Source: Lingula anatina (Eukaryota; Brachiopoda; Lingulata; Lingulida; Lingulidae). From it: a stretch of 64,000 nt of DNA. Below, one piece after another: positions 10,357-24,280 of the stretch; position 1 is the stretch's first letter; every line of letters begins with the position of its first letter. The stretch lies in NCBI RefSeq assembly GCF_001039355.2, contig NW_019773625.1:1045079-1109078 (forward strand). Direction: 5' to 3'. The notes under the pieces were generated by a model, which searched no databases, was not told where the DNA came from, and saw nothing but the letters and a program-made list of their open reading frames with translations. A program made the position numbers and the translations under genes.

Positions 10357-13300
10357 TTTTGAAATCTTTGACGCTTTATGAATTGTCTTAACTGGTTAAT
10401 ATCTTGAAAGGAGAAATAACTCTGACCCTATGAACAAAATTCCGCCTGAGATAAAACGCTGGCCGTGGGACAAAAGGCTCCTAACTTTTAATTTGCTCTA
10501 AGACGCCCTACCGCCCTATGCCTTGCGCTCCGTATATCTTGTTTTGGTATCCCATTTATTACTATTTAGTACGGCACATTTAGTACTGTTTAGTACGACA
10601 CACGACACAGTACGTTCCCAAAGGGCAGTTACTCCTCACAGGGATCGAGGAATTCAACAGTCATTGCCGAGAGCAAACACCCAAAAGGCGCGAATCGTGA
10701 AAATGCCCTACGTAACAGCTTGTCGTCCGTTCCTCTCCTCGGATTGAATCTCACAGTGATATCTGTGGCGGATGCCTAAGACTCTGCTTACCGTTGCAAT
10801 CACGGTATCGTTTCTCCAGATTTTAATTAAATTACATTACGAAGAATGCGTTCACTGAAGCAGTTCGACCATAGTTTCTCTATTTAGCAGATGTCCTTAC
10901 GTTGTATCCGCCACTGCAGGAGATCTGCGATGCTAATATCCGTTTTACTTTGAGCTCTGAAATTAAATCGAACACTGTTATTTATAAATTGAAAACAGTA
11001 TAAAACCGTCTCCTGAATTTAATTACTAGATCAGGACACGACAATCTAAATTCAACGTGTCCCAGATTTACAACAATCTTTCACCTATATGCAATACTAC
11101 AGAATTCATGAATGAAGCTTTATTTTCCCTGTGTGGTTCACTTAGAAACGCATTCATTTCGATACAACGTGAACGCTAATCGTAATAATTCTACAAAGAC
11201 ATTCAGTGTACATACACTTCACAGGTATCCTTACATATTTGGAAGCACATTTACATATCACCAGATGTACATATGAAGGGGGTACTTCAGTATCCACCCC
11301 TCCCCCGAACGTCTGTTGCTCCCACTGTGTGCCCTTTTCATCTACCAGTGCCATTTGACTTCCGCACCCTGGTCTCATACCATGATGACATGGCACTTAC
11401 GCGTCTCCCCCTCAAACAGAATCAACCTAGGGCATTTTGCCCATTGTTACCTTGCATTATTGGATGCATAGTCTCGATCAGTCTTTCCCTTGAACCTTTC
11501 ATGTCTTAATCACGTCCTCGACACTTGTATTTCAATCCATAATGCTTCTATTTTTTTAGTTAATTTTCCTGAACAGATTTATATGAGCTAGGCATGCTTT
11601 AGAGCATATAGGCCTGTCATAATGGTACTTTGCATTTAGTTGCATTAACTATTATTATACCAGTATTTTACCGACCATGTCCTCTTCTCAGTCTGTCTGC
11701 ATTTCAAGATAATTTAACGGACCCTTGAGAAATCGGGAGGCTTTTGTTACAAAACCCTACGGCCATCTTAGGTCATTGCTAGTTTGTACGGTATCAAAAT
11801 TATTTTTACAGAATGCCCATACATGACACTTTATATAACCAAGTAGGCCTTAGATATATTGAATACATTTTCCTTTTTTGTAATTTTGAATCGATACTTC
11901 AAGATCACATTTACCTACAGTTCTGACAAAATGTCATTAATTGTTTTCAATATTAACTAATTTTGTGAACGTATTGAATTGTCTTTTAAATTCAGAAGCG
12001 ATTTTAAGTCCCATTAGAAAAGCTTGGACGCTCTAGAACAATAAGAGTTGAGATAATCCATGGACATAAAAATTATACCATAGTGAAACAGATCGTAGCA
12101 AAATACTTCGCAAAATGATGTCATTGAAATATCAATCTTATATTCACAATCTTCTTCACGTCCATTATTTGGTAAGATAACACACCCACATATTCTGAGC
12201 TTTTCCGTTTTTTTTTTATTCATTCGGCTTCTGTAAATCAGTTTGTCAAGTTCATCGAATTTCAATTTGAAATGCCAGCTATTACGTACACATGTAAGTG
12301 AATCTATATAGCTTAATGAAGCTTCATTTATCTCCAAAAACACGGGATGATGTTTCGGATCTGGAGGCGGTTTCTTGTACGTACGCAAGGGGTAGTGTCA
12401 AATTACCAATCTAACGAGAGTGAAAATTATCTAAAAATCTCGTCAAATCCTATCGATGGCAGGATCTGACAATCGTGCTTGTCCTTGAAACAAATGACAG
12501 GTTCCGTTTTCGCGCGGCTTTTATGCAATGTGGAGCATTTCCGTGCGCTTGGCTGCATGCAAGCTTTACACAGACAAAGAAATGGAATTTTAACATAGTA
12601 TTCGGTATATTGGATTTAGACTTATTTTGTATTATAAAAACAAATGAGTGCACATTATTTGATGTGTGAATGCTTCCATTTGACGCTGTGGCAACAGTGT
12701 TATGTAACAGCTATGCATGCGACTGCCAAATCCTGGGTCAATCTTTGCGCAAATGCTGTTAGTCTATGGTAACCAACCTAGAGACGTAAAAACACTTTGA
12801 TTGAGAGCTGTTTAAGCTGGCTTTTTTGTAAAATGGAAGAGAGACATTATTTATTCCAATAAATGGATTAAAGCAACTATATTAGTTATTTTCGCGAAGG
12901 CATTCTTCTTTTCAAAGTCGTTTTAAATATGATTAGGTGTGGTAGTTTGAAAAAACAAGAGCCGAAAGATATTCATGAGTATAGATGTAGATATGTTAAA
13001 CTGCTTTGAAATAGATGCAAAAATAAATAACCCCCAGAACCGAAATAAGAAGCGATCTGTGTCAAAAACCTGAGCGTGTATTCGATGTTTATGTTTTATT
13101 TGAATAGTCTTCAATATTAAATCAACATGAAACGCACTTCAGTATAAATAAAACCCTTATGCTGGACCTACTAATTACCTGATATTTTGTTGGAATTCAT
13201 CATCCCTAACGCTTATATTCCAAATCTGTATCTGCTTGACCTACTAGCCTACAGTTTCCTGCAATAATATACTGGCAAAACCACCAGATGTCACCACCGT

Positions 13301-13387
13301 CCAAGTGCATACCCGTTCGGTCGATGTACAGTAGATGGCGAAACTGTTTCCTATACTGCAGCAGTACTTGTTACTCTCGGGGACTAT

Positions 13388-13535
13388 CTCATAAGTTCAC
13401 ACATTTAAGTATCTCCAAACAGCATTTCTCTAGGGTACCATCTCAAAAGTTCACAAATTGAAGTGCTTTAGAACAATGTTTCTCTTAGGAATCAGCTCAA
13501 AAATTCACAAATTATAAAGTACATTGCAAAACCAG
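13388..13535 (+). repeat. Degenerate ~54-bp tandem repeat, about 2.6 copies
   Basis: Three successive blocks begin CTCATAAGTTCACACATT, CTCAAAAGTTCACAAATT and CTCAAAAATTCACAAATT, and the first two share CATTTCTCT/TGTTTCTCT in their second half. The copies are clearly related but diverged. Confidence 0.7.
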
Positions 13536-13618
13536 TCGACCACTCCCTATTTTAAAATACCAGGCTCCTATTCAAACCTGACATTTGTGAAGAGTTTCAG
13601 CTTCACTGCAAATAAAAG

Positions 13619-13619
<1 letters not shown>

Positions 13620-13707
<88 letters not shown>
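13620..13707. repeat. (AT)n microsatellite
   Basis: About 43 uninterrupted AT units. The tract generates artificial Ile-Tyr ORFs on both strands. Confidence 0.98.
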
Positions 13708-13712
<5 letters not shown>

Positions 13713-16104
13713 GTGTCTCGGAACAGTTGCGGGAGTGCGAACAAAGCGGATGTCATTATTTTAACTTTTACTTGTTCAAAATATGTAGGTTTATCGTATG
13801 ATGTCAGTGTACAGTTTCTACGTAGTAATAGAACTTAAGTTAGCGCATGAGGTTAAAATATTATCAAAGGAGCTACTGGTGCGGGTGCAAAGATATTGGG
13901 TGTGTTTAATTTAACATCTCAACCAAGAATTTTAGAACAGAAAATAAGAGTTACTTATCCAAATTATACTGGCTCATTATCACTCGGAAGTGGTTATAAG
14001 ATACTTCGAAATTCAGGGTATACATGTACATCAAACAAAAAGTGTCTGCGTTTCTCCATAACTTATTCAAAGCACAGACTGTAGCAGCTGCTCTCAAGAT
14101 GAACCTCTTGCGCTTGCTCGAGCATTCCGCTTCATATACAGGCCTTAATGGGTGTGTGATACAAATTGCGAAGATATGCTATCTAGGACGCTTAATTCAT
14201 TAACATGTGCATGCCACAGTGAAAACGCATTCCATGTTATAAAAATGTTAAAAGATAAAAAGCAATTTGCTTCGCTTTTCTTGCTTCGCTTCTTTTTCAT
14301 CATTTCGAGTATTATTAAAATAATATATGATGTATATAAAATGATATTTATATGGCTCAATCTAAGTTTTATTTTCAAAAAGTGGTCCGTAAGTTTTCAT
14401 CTGATCGTGCATGGCGTGTGTCACCAGTACGTATCCTAAACGTGTGCACTATGTCAAGGGCGCTTTTGATAAAATGTCGCTTAGAGCTTATAAATACGGG
14501 ATTGTTTTACCACAGCGTATATAATTTCATTATTTTCCTTGTTTGTTCGCCGCCGTGTGAACGCAAATGGAGTAGATACAGTGCGTCTAAGACGGGATTG
14601 GTGCGGGTCCGAATCAATACGCAAGTGAACACATTGCTGAATAGAGAAGCAGAATATGTTTGCAAATGGTTTTTATGACAAAACAGCATCTGGTCATTGA
14701 AAACTCGTTATTATTTTATATACAGCTGTTATAATGTTCACATTGCAGGACCAATCTTGCAATATTAATTAGTTTTCAAACATTGTAGATAGACATTAAG
14801 GAAATTTGTTTGCTGTGGCGGTATATAGGAGATTGATTACACCTCTACTTAGAGTTAGTTGTAGTATGCAAAAATAGTTACTTACCCTATACATTTTGCA
14901 TTAAGACTATGAAATATTGGAATGCATTTGTGTATGTAGGCAAGCGAAATGTTGTCACAACAGACTGATTGTGAAAACAACGAGCATTACATGTACAGTT
15001 AGAGACGATGCGCAGCTGTATTAGCTTATCTTCTAAACTCAGGGCATGCACGTTAACTAATGTCAGATTTGTGAGGAGAAAACATGAAAATAAAAACGCA
15101 AAATACGCATTTGGTTATAACTCTTTGATGTTTTGATCGCAAGTTAAAAAAAGACACGGTAAATGAATACCCAACTGTTGAGTAGAAATGCTCCAATTGG
15201 TTGAAAGTGATGAAAGTGAACAGCCAGTCGTTATGATGATTACATTTATGTTTCCAGATGTTATATCTACATTGGAGAGGGAAATTCGTGTTTTAATAAA
15301 TATTTAAATCACTATGTGTATGGTTCTGTTCACCTGAGAGGGGATCTTGAGAGAAAGAGAGGGAGGTTTCGATTAGAATTCGATTCGATCACTGTCACTG
15401 TGCATAAAAATTAATGAGCCAATTGCATCCGTTTTGGTAATACATTCTTGGGTAAAGTGCGGACTCTAGAAACTAAAATCAAAAGCCTCTTGGAACTTCT
15501 GTATGTCTTTCATTTTCTTCGAATGCGAATACTGAAACACATGTACAGTGGTTGAAGTTTCATATGTGTATCATGAAACATAAAGGATTTTTAAAAAGCA
15601 TGCAGTGGTGACAGTGGAAGAAAATCCTCACTCAATAGTTCATTTGGTCATTTCGAAAAACGCTCCACTCTACGATATTTCCACCCAACATTACATTGTT
15701 TGTAATCAGTGGTTTTGAATGAATATCCAAAAGTACCCTGGTATCTCACTTACTTCAATTTGAGCGTATGTAAACTACAAGTATAGCTGAAAAATGGGGT
15801 ACAGCGTCTATGCCTTTCTATGCATGTACGTCAGCGTTAACTTTCTTTTTACCTTTTTCAACGGTGTATATTAATAAAGCCGTAAACTTTATGTGAATAG
15901 GTAAGTGAACATAGATTTATACCAGTCAAAATCACATCACAGAAGCCGATAGCTTTAAAGGCGCCTCTCTTTTGCACCACGTGTTTCCCAGAAAGCACAT
16001 TAATCAATTATCTCACACATAAGAAACCAAACAAACATCCGAGCATTATAACCTAACAGTTACACACTACTACAGATCAGGTACCCCTTTTCCTACCAAA
16101 GAGA

Positions 16105-16130
16105 GGGGTAGGGGGTCGAGGGGGAGGGGG
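16105..16130 (+). other. G-quadruplex-forming motif
   Basis: Four G-runs of 4, 5, 5 and 5 bases are separated by loops TA, TCGA and A. This is a textbook quadruplex pattern in otherwise AT-rich DNA. No gene is seen nearby. Confidence 0.75.
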
Positions 16131-17216
16131 TAAGACAATTCCTCTGGACCCAGTAGTATAAGTCAGATAAAATCGTGGAATTTTCAGACGAGGCAAATAT
16201 CTCGTGTGCCCAAAAGAAAATACAACGTTCAGAATGCCTTAACCTTTCCTTGTGCATTTTGACCGAGTTGGCCAGTAATTGTACTTTAAAAAATTGAAAA
16301 AAATCTGGTATTGGGTGGATTGTGATTCTAATGCTTCATTTCACAATAGCTTGCTCTCTGTAACCGATGCCCAGTTGAGATATGATTAGGATACGAGATC
16401 AACATCTGAAGGGGACCTCAGGGAAATCAAACTTCGACAATCATTAGAAAAGCTAGAGGTACCCAGATGAGGTTTTAATGACAAGTTAATGCTTTTCTTA
16501 AAATACACTATGTTAAGTGCAATGGAGGCCACACGTGTGGTCAGTGGAAGTCATGTGTTTATGGTGTTAAATGAAGCCGAAGATGGCCTTAAGAGCCGTT
16601 CTGAGACTATGCATTAGTATAGCTTGGCAAGCATATACCCCCGGTACACTCTGATGAACTTGATCAGGGGTTACAAGGTTACAGAAACAACGTTTTAATT
16701 ATCTTGTCGGGGGATCAAAAGATTGCCAGTGTCAGTGCTTGACTTTGATTATTCTCTCAGAGATCAGACAATTTTAAGTTGCTGCAAACAGTGATAAAAG
16801 TGACTTTGATCAATTTGGTCAGTAATGGCAGGTTACGGGAACGTAATTAAGATATTCTGATTGATGAAATATCATTTCCCGGTCAAATCATCAGACATGT
16901 GCACACTTTTGATGACTCGGCCAAAACTATATGTGAATGTGTTGTTAAAAAAATTCTCGTTCTTGCCCATTTGTCCCAAAGGCAATGTAATAGTCCACTT
17001 AAATACAGTAATTACTGGCCTGTTTCTCCTGTTAAAAAAGGACCCACACGATAAATAATCAGTATCTTATACATGTATAATTCGACTACTACACATTCAT
17101 CTTTTGTAAGAGTGGGTGTTTTTATCAATTTCGTTGTAAAGGTTTAGACCAGTTTTGGGCTATAACTCTTTTTTGACACTGGCCAGTTCTTTCAATAAAC
17201 TGTGACAAACTTTGCA

Positions 17217-17220
17217 AAAA

Positions 17221-17259
<39 letters not shown>

Positions 17260-17261
17260 AG
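17217..17261 (+). repeat. (AAAT)n microsatellite
   Basis: About 11 units of the tetranucleotide TAAA/AAAT without interruption. Confidence 0.95.
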
Positions 17262-18349
17262 GACATCATCTAGCTATGAGGCTCATGTTGACATTGGATG
17301 GACCTGGCTGCGAAGTCTCGCTGCAGCAGTGGACGTAGTTTTCTACAAACACCTCTGCTTACCAGTAATAAACAAAAATAATTCTTCAGGGAAAATCGTA
17401 GCAGTGTTATGTTCAATTCAACGCATTTGCATCACTTACTATTAAAACAACGCCCACTGTAGGCTCTATGTCTCATATTATTTCAGTTAAAATACTCAAT
17501 GCCTCCGTTTTGACGATAACAATAGCTTCAGTGCACATAACATTTATCGATGCACGAAAAAATACCCTTAGTCTCAATAACAAAACGATCTACACGCAAA
17601 GAAGACACTCAAGTAGAATAATGCATCTTGCGAACAGAGGTGTTTCTTGGAATGCCTACTGACACAGAATTCACGCCTCAAGCCAACATTACTAATACTG
17701 ATCATGACTTCGACATACACTTAGATTAAGAATACTGATTCGTGTAGGGATACTCCGAATGTGATATCAAGTAGAAATCTATAATTAGGAAAGTCAAAAT
17801 TACGCTATATACATGTTTTAAATATTTGCTGCCTCTTTCTTTTTGATCGGAGAACCACATTTTTGGTGCGCACATACTGCACTTCAATAACAAATACCTT
17901 TCAGTTATTTATTCCAGACGCCGTTTCAAACAAAAGGCTCTGGTACATTCACATAGGGGAAGACTAATGCAAACTTTCTCTAAATAAGGATCGACAGAAC
18001 TCCATTTTGCTGCCCATTGTCCTTTATACGCCCATAGTCTCGCCCAGATTAACACATGCGCCTCCTGCACACTGTAAATTGCAGTCGAGAATTCAAGTGA
18101 GAACAGTCACATTTTCCGTCTTACTTTACAGTTTTCAAAGTATTAAATACAGTTATATGTACCAGTACATGTCATGTCTTATACTTACCGTGATGTCAAA
18201 ACTCTATATTTAAGTGATGTCAGATCCCACAGAACATTCAGCGGATGTAAAAACACAACGAGGGAGACTGCCACAGCAAAAATCCACCTCAATGCTATTA
18301 GGTTCTACAGCTGACAATTCATTTCCGTTCTTCTTCGATCTGTGAGTAA

Positions 18350-18628
18350 CAGTGCAATACTCTTGGAAACAATCATATCATCACTCCTGCAATAAGACAT
18401 ACACCTTCTGGTAACAGGGGCCAGACATTATATAACGTCTTCATTGTCTGGGTGGATATCTCGAAGGCGAACAGGCTTGTAGATGGCAGACAGGCATTGA
18501 TGGTTTCTATACAGGAGTTCGGTGTTATTTGGCAACATGTGTTTGGCGATGAACGCGGTAGCACGGGTAATACCGCCGAGACCCTAGCCCGTTCATACGT
18601 GTCTGAGGTGCCCAGATGCAATTATTGA
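18350..18628 (+). pseudogene. Possible decayed or unassigned coding fragment
   Basis: A plus-strand frame stays open for 92 codons here without an ATG at its start. From about 18395 it reads as mixed, protein-like sequence (for example YNVFIVWVDISKANRL and GSTGNTAETLARSY). It stops at TGA 18626-18628, but the +1 frame carries on with similar composition to the TGA at 18765-18767. That would fit a frameshifted pseudogene or an exon plus intron read-through. I do not recognise a family. Chance cannot be excluded, because a minus-strand frame is open over the same bases. Confidence 0.22.
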
Positions 18629-18769
18629 ATACAATTAAACTACCCCGCCACTGCTTCACAGAGGGTTCCAAAATAATGTTGAAGCAAGTATACAGCGACG
18701 CTTCTCCGCATTTGATGGATAATGACGTTTCTAATGCTACCCATATGTTTATGAGTAACTCAGAATGAA

Positions 18770-19662
18770 TGATAAGACACAACTTTACTATTCTGCAGAT
18801 GGTTTACAGAGAGTTTTGAAATATTACCATCAGGATAGGGGTTTGCAAATGATACTCTATATCTATAGTGTCGGCGCTTCACAAATATCGGCTAGTTCAA
18901 TTACTGACCATGGCTCGCCCATTCCGCTGTTGGCACGACATCTTTCCATCTCATTGCTACTGGGCACACGGTCATTACAAACAGTTATACCATATGCGTC
19001 AGAGCTCCTAAATCTTTCAATTTACCTCAGTTTCTTTGACGATGATGATATACGTCGTCGAATATTGTATCATCTGTATCTAACCCTCTTAGTTGCAAGT
19101 CATAAGCGTGGCTTCAGTAAAATACGTGCAGGTTCCGTATAAATGCTACAGAGAAGATTTTCTGAACTTTGTCTTTATTAAGTAGAATAGTCCAAAATGT
19201 CTTGTCTCAGTTGTAATATACAGGCAATATTGAGCGAGCACAATATAACTAGTGTTTCTCCTTCTCATAACAGCATTGTACGTTTTCTCCATCCAAAATT
19301 ACCATAAACATTTACTTCATCACTCATACCAGTACAAACAACACAGGGTATTTGGTTCAAGACCGATTTTATTACATAATCCAACTAATGAATTTTCTTG
19401 AAAATTTATTTGATATCACAACAAATTGATGCAAGTATTATGTATTATGTCTTTAGGAATTAAAATTGATGACAAATAATCAGCACAAGTCATTATAATT
19501 TACAAACCATTCTGCGCCTATTTCGTTTGAAGGGTTGTAAAGAGACAGTTATTGGAGATGGGGATAGCCATAAAATATCGTTTGACTACGCCAAATGTTC
19601 CTAACTGTTTCTGTGTTACTGTTTTCATTAGTGATCTTACTGAATTGCTTCCATCTGGGGTC

Positions 19663-19702
<40 letters not shown>

Positions 19703-20699
19703 CCCTTTCACCACAGGAATTGTAAATGGGGTCAATATACGCTCGTACTTAGAATATTGGTAAATTTCACAGCTAACTTGAATGAAATAATTTACTTATT
19801 GTAAACACAAAGCGAAAAAAAAACACAGAAATATAATCATATATATTAGCCGTAACTAAACAACAGTGAAAATATCCAAAATGATTAACTAATTACAAAA
19901 GGGATAAAAATATACAGTACATAATTCCAGACACACAAATAAAAACCTAGTATTTATAACTGAATAAGAAATATTAGTAATTACTATAATTGCAAAGGTA
20001 GATACGCAAAACATAAACTGTAAATATAGTGCGATGAGATAAAAATGAAATAATAAATAATACAAAGGAAACAACATAGGCATACATGTATACCATATGT
20101 ATTCATTGGAATAAGTTTTTTAAGCGTGTTTCATATGATTTCTAATTTGTATTTTATCTTTCTTTCATATAAATGTACTTTCAGTTCAAAATTGTTCATA
20201 AATATGTCCACATAACTGATATTTTCAATGATACTTTAAAATAACCATTCATAGCGGCAGATTTATCGTGTTATTCTGATTTTCTATAACTTAAAATCGA
20301 CACCTTTTACTACAAATTTTAGATATCATTTTTATAAATTCAATCTCATCATTGAAATCTGTCATGAGGCGTATTTTCTTAATATAAATGTTCAAATTTG
20401 ATATAATTTTGTGTTGATCAGCTTTTATAGGCTTAAAGTGACATATAACGTTATTATATACACGTATGACTACATTCTGCAGTGTCGAATGAACAAGAAC
20501 ACGAGATGACATAAAAATAAGACAGTGTTCAAGATATTATCGTCTATGAACTATTCTTCTGTTTGGACTATTCATATTTGTTAATAAGTGAAATACCAAA
20601 ATTATGATTATGTTATGACGTTCCTTGAAATATCATAAACTAAGTCTATGAGATTGAGTTGACAGCAAAACAACACGGCCATTATCTTGTAGAACCGCA
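18770..20699. other. Intergenic DNA downstream of the sulfotransferase gene
   Basis: Very AT-rich. No ORF of protein-like composition could be supported. The right boundary is set at the proposed poly(A) signal of the minus-strand sulfotransferase. Confidence 0.5.
19665..19700 (+). repeat. (TC)n microsatellite
   Basis: About 17 CT units, with no gene nearby. Confidence 0.95.
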
Positions 20700-20705
20700 T
20701 TTATT
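20700..20705 (-). promoter_or_regulatory. Probable poly(A) signal of the sulfotransferase gene
   Basis: The minus strand reads AATAAA about 330 bases after the stop codon of the sulfotransferase, which gives a 3' UTR of ordinary length. Confidence 0.4.
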
Positions 20706-21037
20706 TGTGCGAAAATAACTCACAAATCCATATTAAATTTACACGTTAACTGTTAAAGCAACTTACTTTTAACATGCCTGTACATACATATTCAAGGCAC
20801 CATATATGTACACAGTTCACAGGGTATTTCTGAGTCAGGTTGGTAAACTGAACTGAAAGCTTAGGCACCATTCAGCCAAAGACCCAGATCTTGCTCAGAT
20901 ATATTTATGAATAGGGAAACTTCAGCGTTTTTACGAGGCCAATGTGAAAACATGCCGTTAAATGCACGGATTCAGTAGAGTTATGGACTAATTTGCCTTT
21001 TAGTAAATGATTTTCGACTGCGATTTACATGTAGCAT

Positions 21038-22785
21038 CTACGATAAAAGAGATTCAAAATATTTAGCAAAGACCCGTTTGTAATACTCCATTTTAAATAG
21101 TACTTTAAAATGGGTAGTGTATATTTCCATATATTTGCAATGTAATCTGTTAAGTGTGAACGCCGGTGACCATTTTGACGGTGCCACACGGAGGGAGGTG
21201 TCGTTTTTATTATATTGGCAATACTGACCGACCTGAAACAAAAGGTTCTTAAAATAACTAAGCTCGTCATAGAAATCGCCATCTTGGTCATTCATAATGT
21301 TTTCAAATTTAGATTTAAAATGATTGTATAGCATGTAATCTGCACTGTTTGCTTCTTGGAATAGTTGAGTTACAAGTGGGTCATTGTCTTGTAGAAGAGA
21401 GCTGTAGGTATCAGACGTTTGTGGTCGTAATTTAAGGTATATGATGTCAGATATGTCCCAGCACAGCATTCTTCGAGTCAAAATCAGTCCTTGGTCGAAG
21501 TATTCAAGTGGGATTAAAAGATGGAATTCTGCGTCCAATTTACGAATATAGTCACTGACATAGTTACTGTCCGACAAAAGAGTCTTGTTGTTTGGAAACC
21601 CAAGGTATTTTAACATATAGTTGCTCATAAGGTCTCTGGATTTTGAGTACATTGGTTTGGTAAAGTAATCTCTCAGTGTACTGTCCCCATTTTGCCGTAA
21701 CACATTACCCATGTGAAAAAAATTAAAATGAGATTTAAATCTTTCAAAGGGTTCTCTGACCGTTGTGACGAAAAATGTTTCTTCGGTGGTAAATTGACGG
21801 AGAATCTCTGGTCTGTATCTGCCGTGTGTTGCCCACACTTCGTTTGCTTTCAGAGGCAGACGATCATGTTGGTCTCGCAGAATCCCGCTTTTCGAGTCAC
21901 TAGACGAGATAGCTACTCTTAGGCGATTTCTGTAGGCATATCTGAGGACTACAGCAGATAATGTTGTAGAGCCAGTTTTGTGAATTTTTATACTGACTAT
22001 CTTTGTTTTTGGTTTGCACTGTTTTTTGTCGTCGGATTGAGTTCCATTGTTGAATTTTAAAGACAGCAGCGGTATCAAAGAGGACAAATCTGAATCACTT
22101 TCGAGGATCCTAAAAATAGAATCAAAACATGAATTAAGTGATTCAGTGAATATGGAAGGGCGAGAGCTCGATGCAAAACTACGCTTTACTACTCTCAAAG
22201 ATCGACACCATGTTAAAATGTAAAGATTTTCTATTCAAATGCAATTTGAATTTTTTTCATAAATTAATTTCATCATACAGTGCAGTTTGTTATTTCTTCA
22301 TTCGATTTTTTGACTTAAGCGATTTGAGCAGGGCTTGTTTTATGTAATACTGCCTAAACGTATGCACACGCACTTCCCAAAAAATAAGAAAAATAAATAC
22401 CACAAAGACTACGTCAATTCCTAACCGCTTTGGCGGCTGTATGCAGCTGTATGTAACGCAATTAGCATTAATATTTTATTCTTTTTTTTCTAAATTGTAA
22501 ATGTGTTGTTTGATCATTTTACCCTTGTTAATTATTGAAACTAGCAACAGGTTGGTAATGAACTACGCACATATTACTGAAACTGACGTTGTTGTTTTCC
22601 TATTGATTGACTTTTGTTTAGAAATTAATACGTAGGTGCACGAGAACAAAATTTAAACTATGATTAAGATTAAACAGAAAATTGGAAGATTCAAGAAGTG
22701 TTATTTGGTAGTAAAATGTAAAGATTCCACAAGGCATGATGAGTCATCTTTATAATTTGAATATTTGCAGTCAAGTGATATAAAC

Positions 22786-22822
<37 letters not shown>

Positions 22823-22846
22823 CCACAATTACACACAAAGAGCTTT

Positions 22847-22899
<53 letters not shown>

Positions 22900-23264
22900 G
22901 TGTGTGTGTGTGTCATGCATATATGCAGGCCGCTGTGTGTATAGTTCACATTGTACATCTTACTTGTGATATAGTCCAAGGTCAAGATCAAAGTATCAAG
23001 TACAATATAAAATGAAACCCACCTTGACATAACCTGAAATTCGTCCAAGTTCGCCTGAGAAATCCTATCGTCTGAAAGCACCGCATTGTGGATGACAGTG
23101 CACCCCGTCACTTCGCCGTCCCACTCATAGAAACATATAAAACCAATCAAAATAATTCCAATAAATATAAAAATCAAATCTCTATGTCGCAGAGAAAAAG
23201 CCTGAGTTGCCTCCATAACGACTGTGTCATTTTCTAGCGGTGCATTATGATAATATCTCAACAA
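21038..23264 (-). CDS. Galactose-3-O-sulfotransferase / galactosylceramide sulfotransferase-like enzyme (two exons)
   Basis: Exon 1 is 23264-23023 and exon 2 is 22109-21038, giving about 437 residues. The donor is GTGGGT, the acceptor is CTATTTTTAG, and the split codon AG|G is restored exactly. A second ATG at 23216 gives 421 residues. The protein is type II: a short cytosolic tail, one membrane helix (about residues 29-47), then a lumenal domain. KIHKTGSTTL (about 122-131) is the 5'-phosphosulfate-binding loop for PAPS. TVREPFERFKSHFNFF (about 197-212) is the 3'-phosphate-binding motif. Both are standard for the Gal3ST family, which transfers sulfate to C3 of terminal galactose on glycolipids or glycoproteins in the Golgi. 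Length matches the family. Whether the acceptor is a lipid or a protein glycan cannot be read from sequence. The gene is divergent to a fucosyltransferase about 1 kb away. Confidence 0.9.
22789..22913. repeat. Compound (CA)n / (TC)n / (TG)n microsatellite in the sulfotransferase intron
   Basis: A (CA)n tract at about 22789-22820 is followed by (TC)n at about 22852-22895 and a short (TG)n to 22913. All lie inside the single intron. The minus-strand reading makes the Arg-Glu-repeat ORF tail that is not part of the protein. Confidence 0.95.
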
Positions 23265-24280
23265 CGCTTAGATGCATGAATATATCATAACCCACACTGG
23301 AATATTTGCGGATTAGTCTCTCTGGTTAATCCAAATTGCATGTAACAAAATAAACACTAGGTGGCTAGATGATCTTTGTCAGAATTTATACTACATGTTA
23401 ATGCGAAGCGGGAACGTTTACACAAGCAAAATTTAATTGGTATGAATATGATTTTAGTATAAAAGAAGAAGACAATAGCCAAAGAGCACGGTAAACTAGA
23501 CATGTGGCAATATTGCGAATATTGCGAGTAACACATTTCAAATTTGCTAATTCGCCAAAATCTGCAATGCAAAAATCAGCATTCTGTACCAAATTGTAAT
23601 CTTTAAATACTACTTTTGAATTCAGATCACTCCTTATATTTTTTTAATGAATAGATATGTATAGGCCTACATTATTAAGTAGATACACCTTAAGATGCCG
23701 TATTTATATATATAAGAGTAGGTCTATCGTACCCGTATTCTTCCTAACCTTCTTTAATGTTCTATGCACTTTGTCATAAACTAGATTCACTCTGCAATTT
23801 TTATAATCTCAGCAAAAATTGCTGATGGACAATATGGCGGACAGTCAGAATATCCAAGAATACGTTCTGAAAACTATCAGATATTCTTCATCACGTATGA
23901 TATTTCCCAATATAGGTGGCAAGACGGTGTTGACGAGTTTATAGGTACTTCTCAGCATTTTTTATTATTCCGTTGTTTCTGAGCCTTTATCTGAACACAC
24001 TAGTACAGTTAAAATAACTATAATACTACAATACGAGATGTCAACCTACGTACTTTACTATGGAGATGTGTGAGAATGTACACATGACCCTGTGCAACGA
24101 CCTTTCCTAATAGCTCAACTCTGTGTTCGTCACATTGCCGTTCCTGTATAACTTCAAATACACTGATTAATTCATAAGCAGAATCATTACGCTGAGCGCC
24201 AGCTGCTTTGGAGACGTGCGCGCGCATCCACGTAGACACGTTGCCAACAAGACCACTGTCACAGAAGTCTCTCAAAGAAG
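23265..24280. promoter_or_regulatory. Shared intergenic promoter region between sulfotransferase (-) and fucosyltransferase (+)
   Basis: The two start codons face away from each other across 1016 bases with no other gene, so both promoters must lie here or in upstream non-coding exons. A TATA-like stretch (TATTTATATATATAAG, about 23700-23716) could serve either direction. No defined transcription start can be read. Confidence 0.45.

Larger units (their letters stand above)
10357..18349. other. Intergenic DNA, no gene supported
   Basis: About 8 kb with only short, non-overlapping chance ORFs. One minus-strand frame at 12014-12388 (124 codons) is longer than expected, but it lacks an ATG and has no clear splice acceptor, so it is not called. 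The notable items here are simple repeats and the G-rich motif listed separately. Confidence 0.5.

Noticed and set aside
12014-12388. 124-codon minus-strand ORF
   Set aside because: It has no ATG and no pyrimidine-rich acceptor, and no recognisable domain. It is too weak to call.
13524-13838. ORFs with long Ile-Tyr repeats on both strands
   Set aside because: They are produced by the (AT)n microsatellite and have no coding support.
22845-23022. Continuation of the sulfotransferase first exon into an Arg-Glu repeat
   Set aside because: A GTGGGT donor at 23022 and the exact phase with the acceptor at 22110 show that this is intron read-through.
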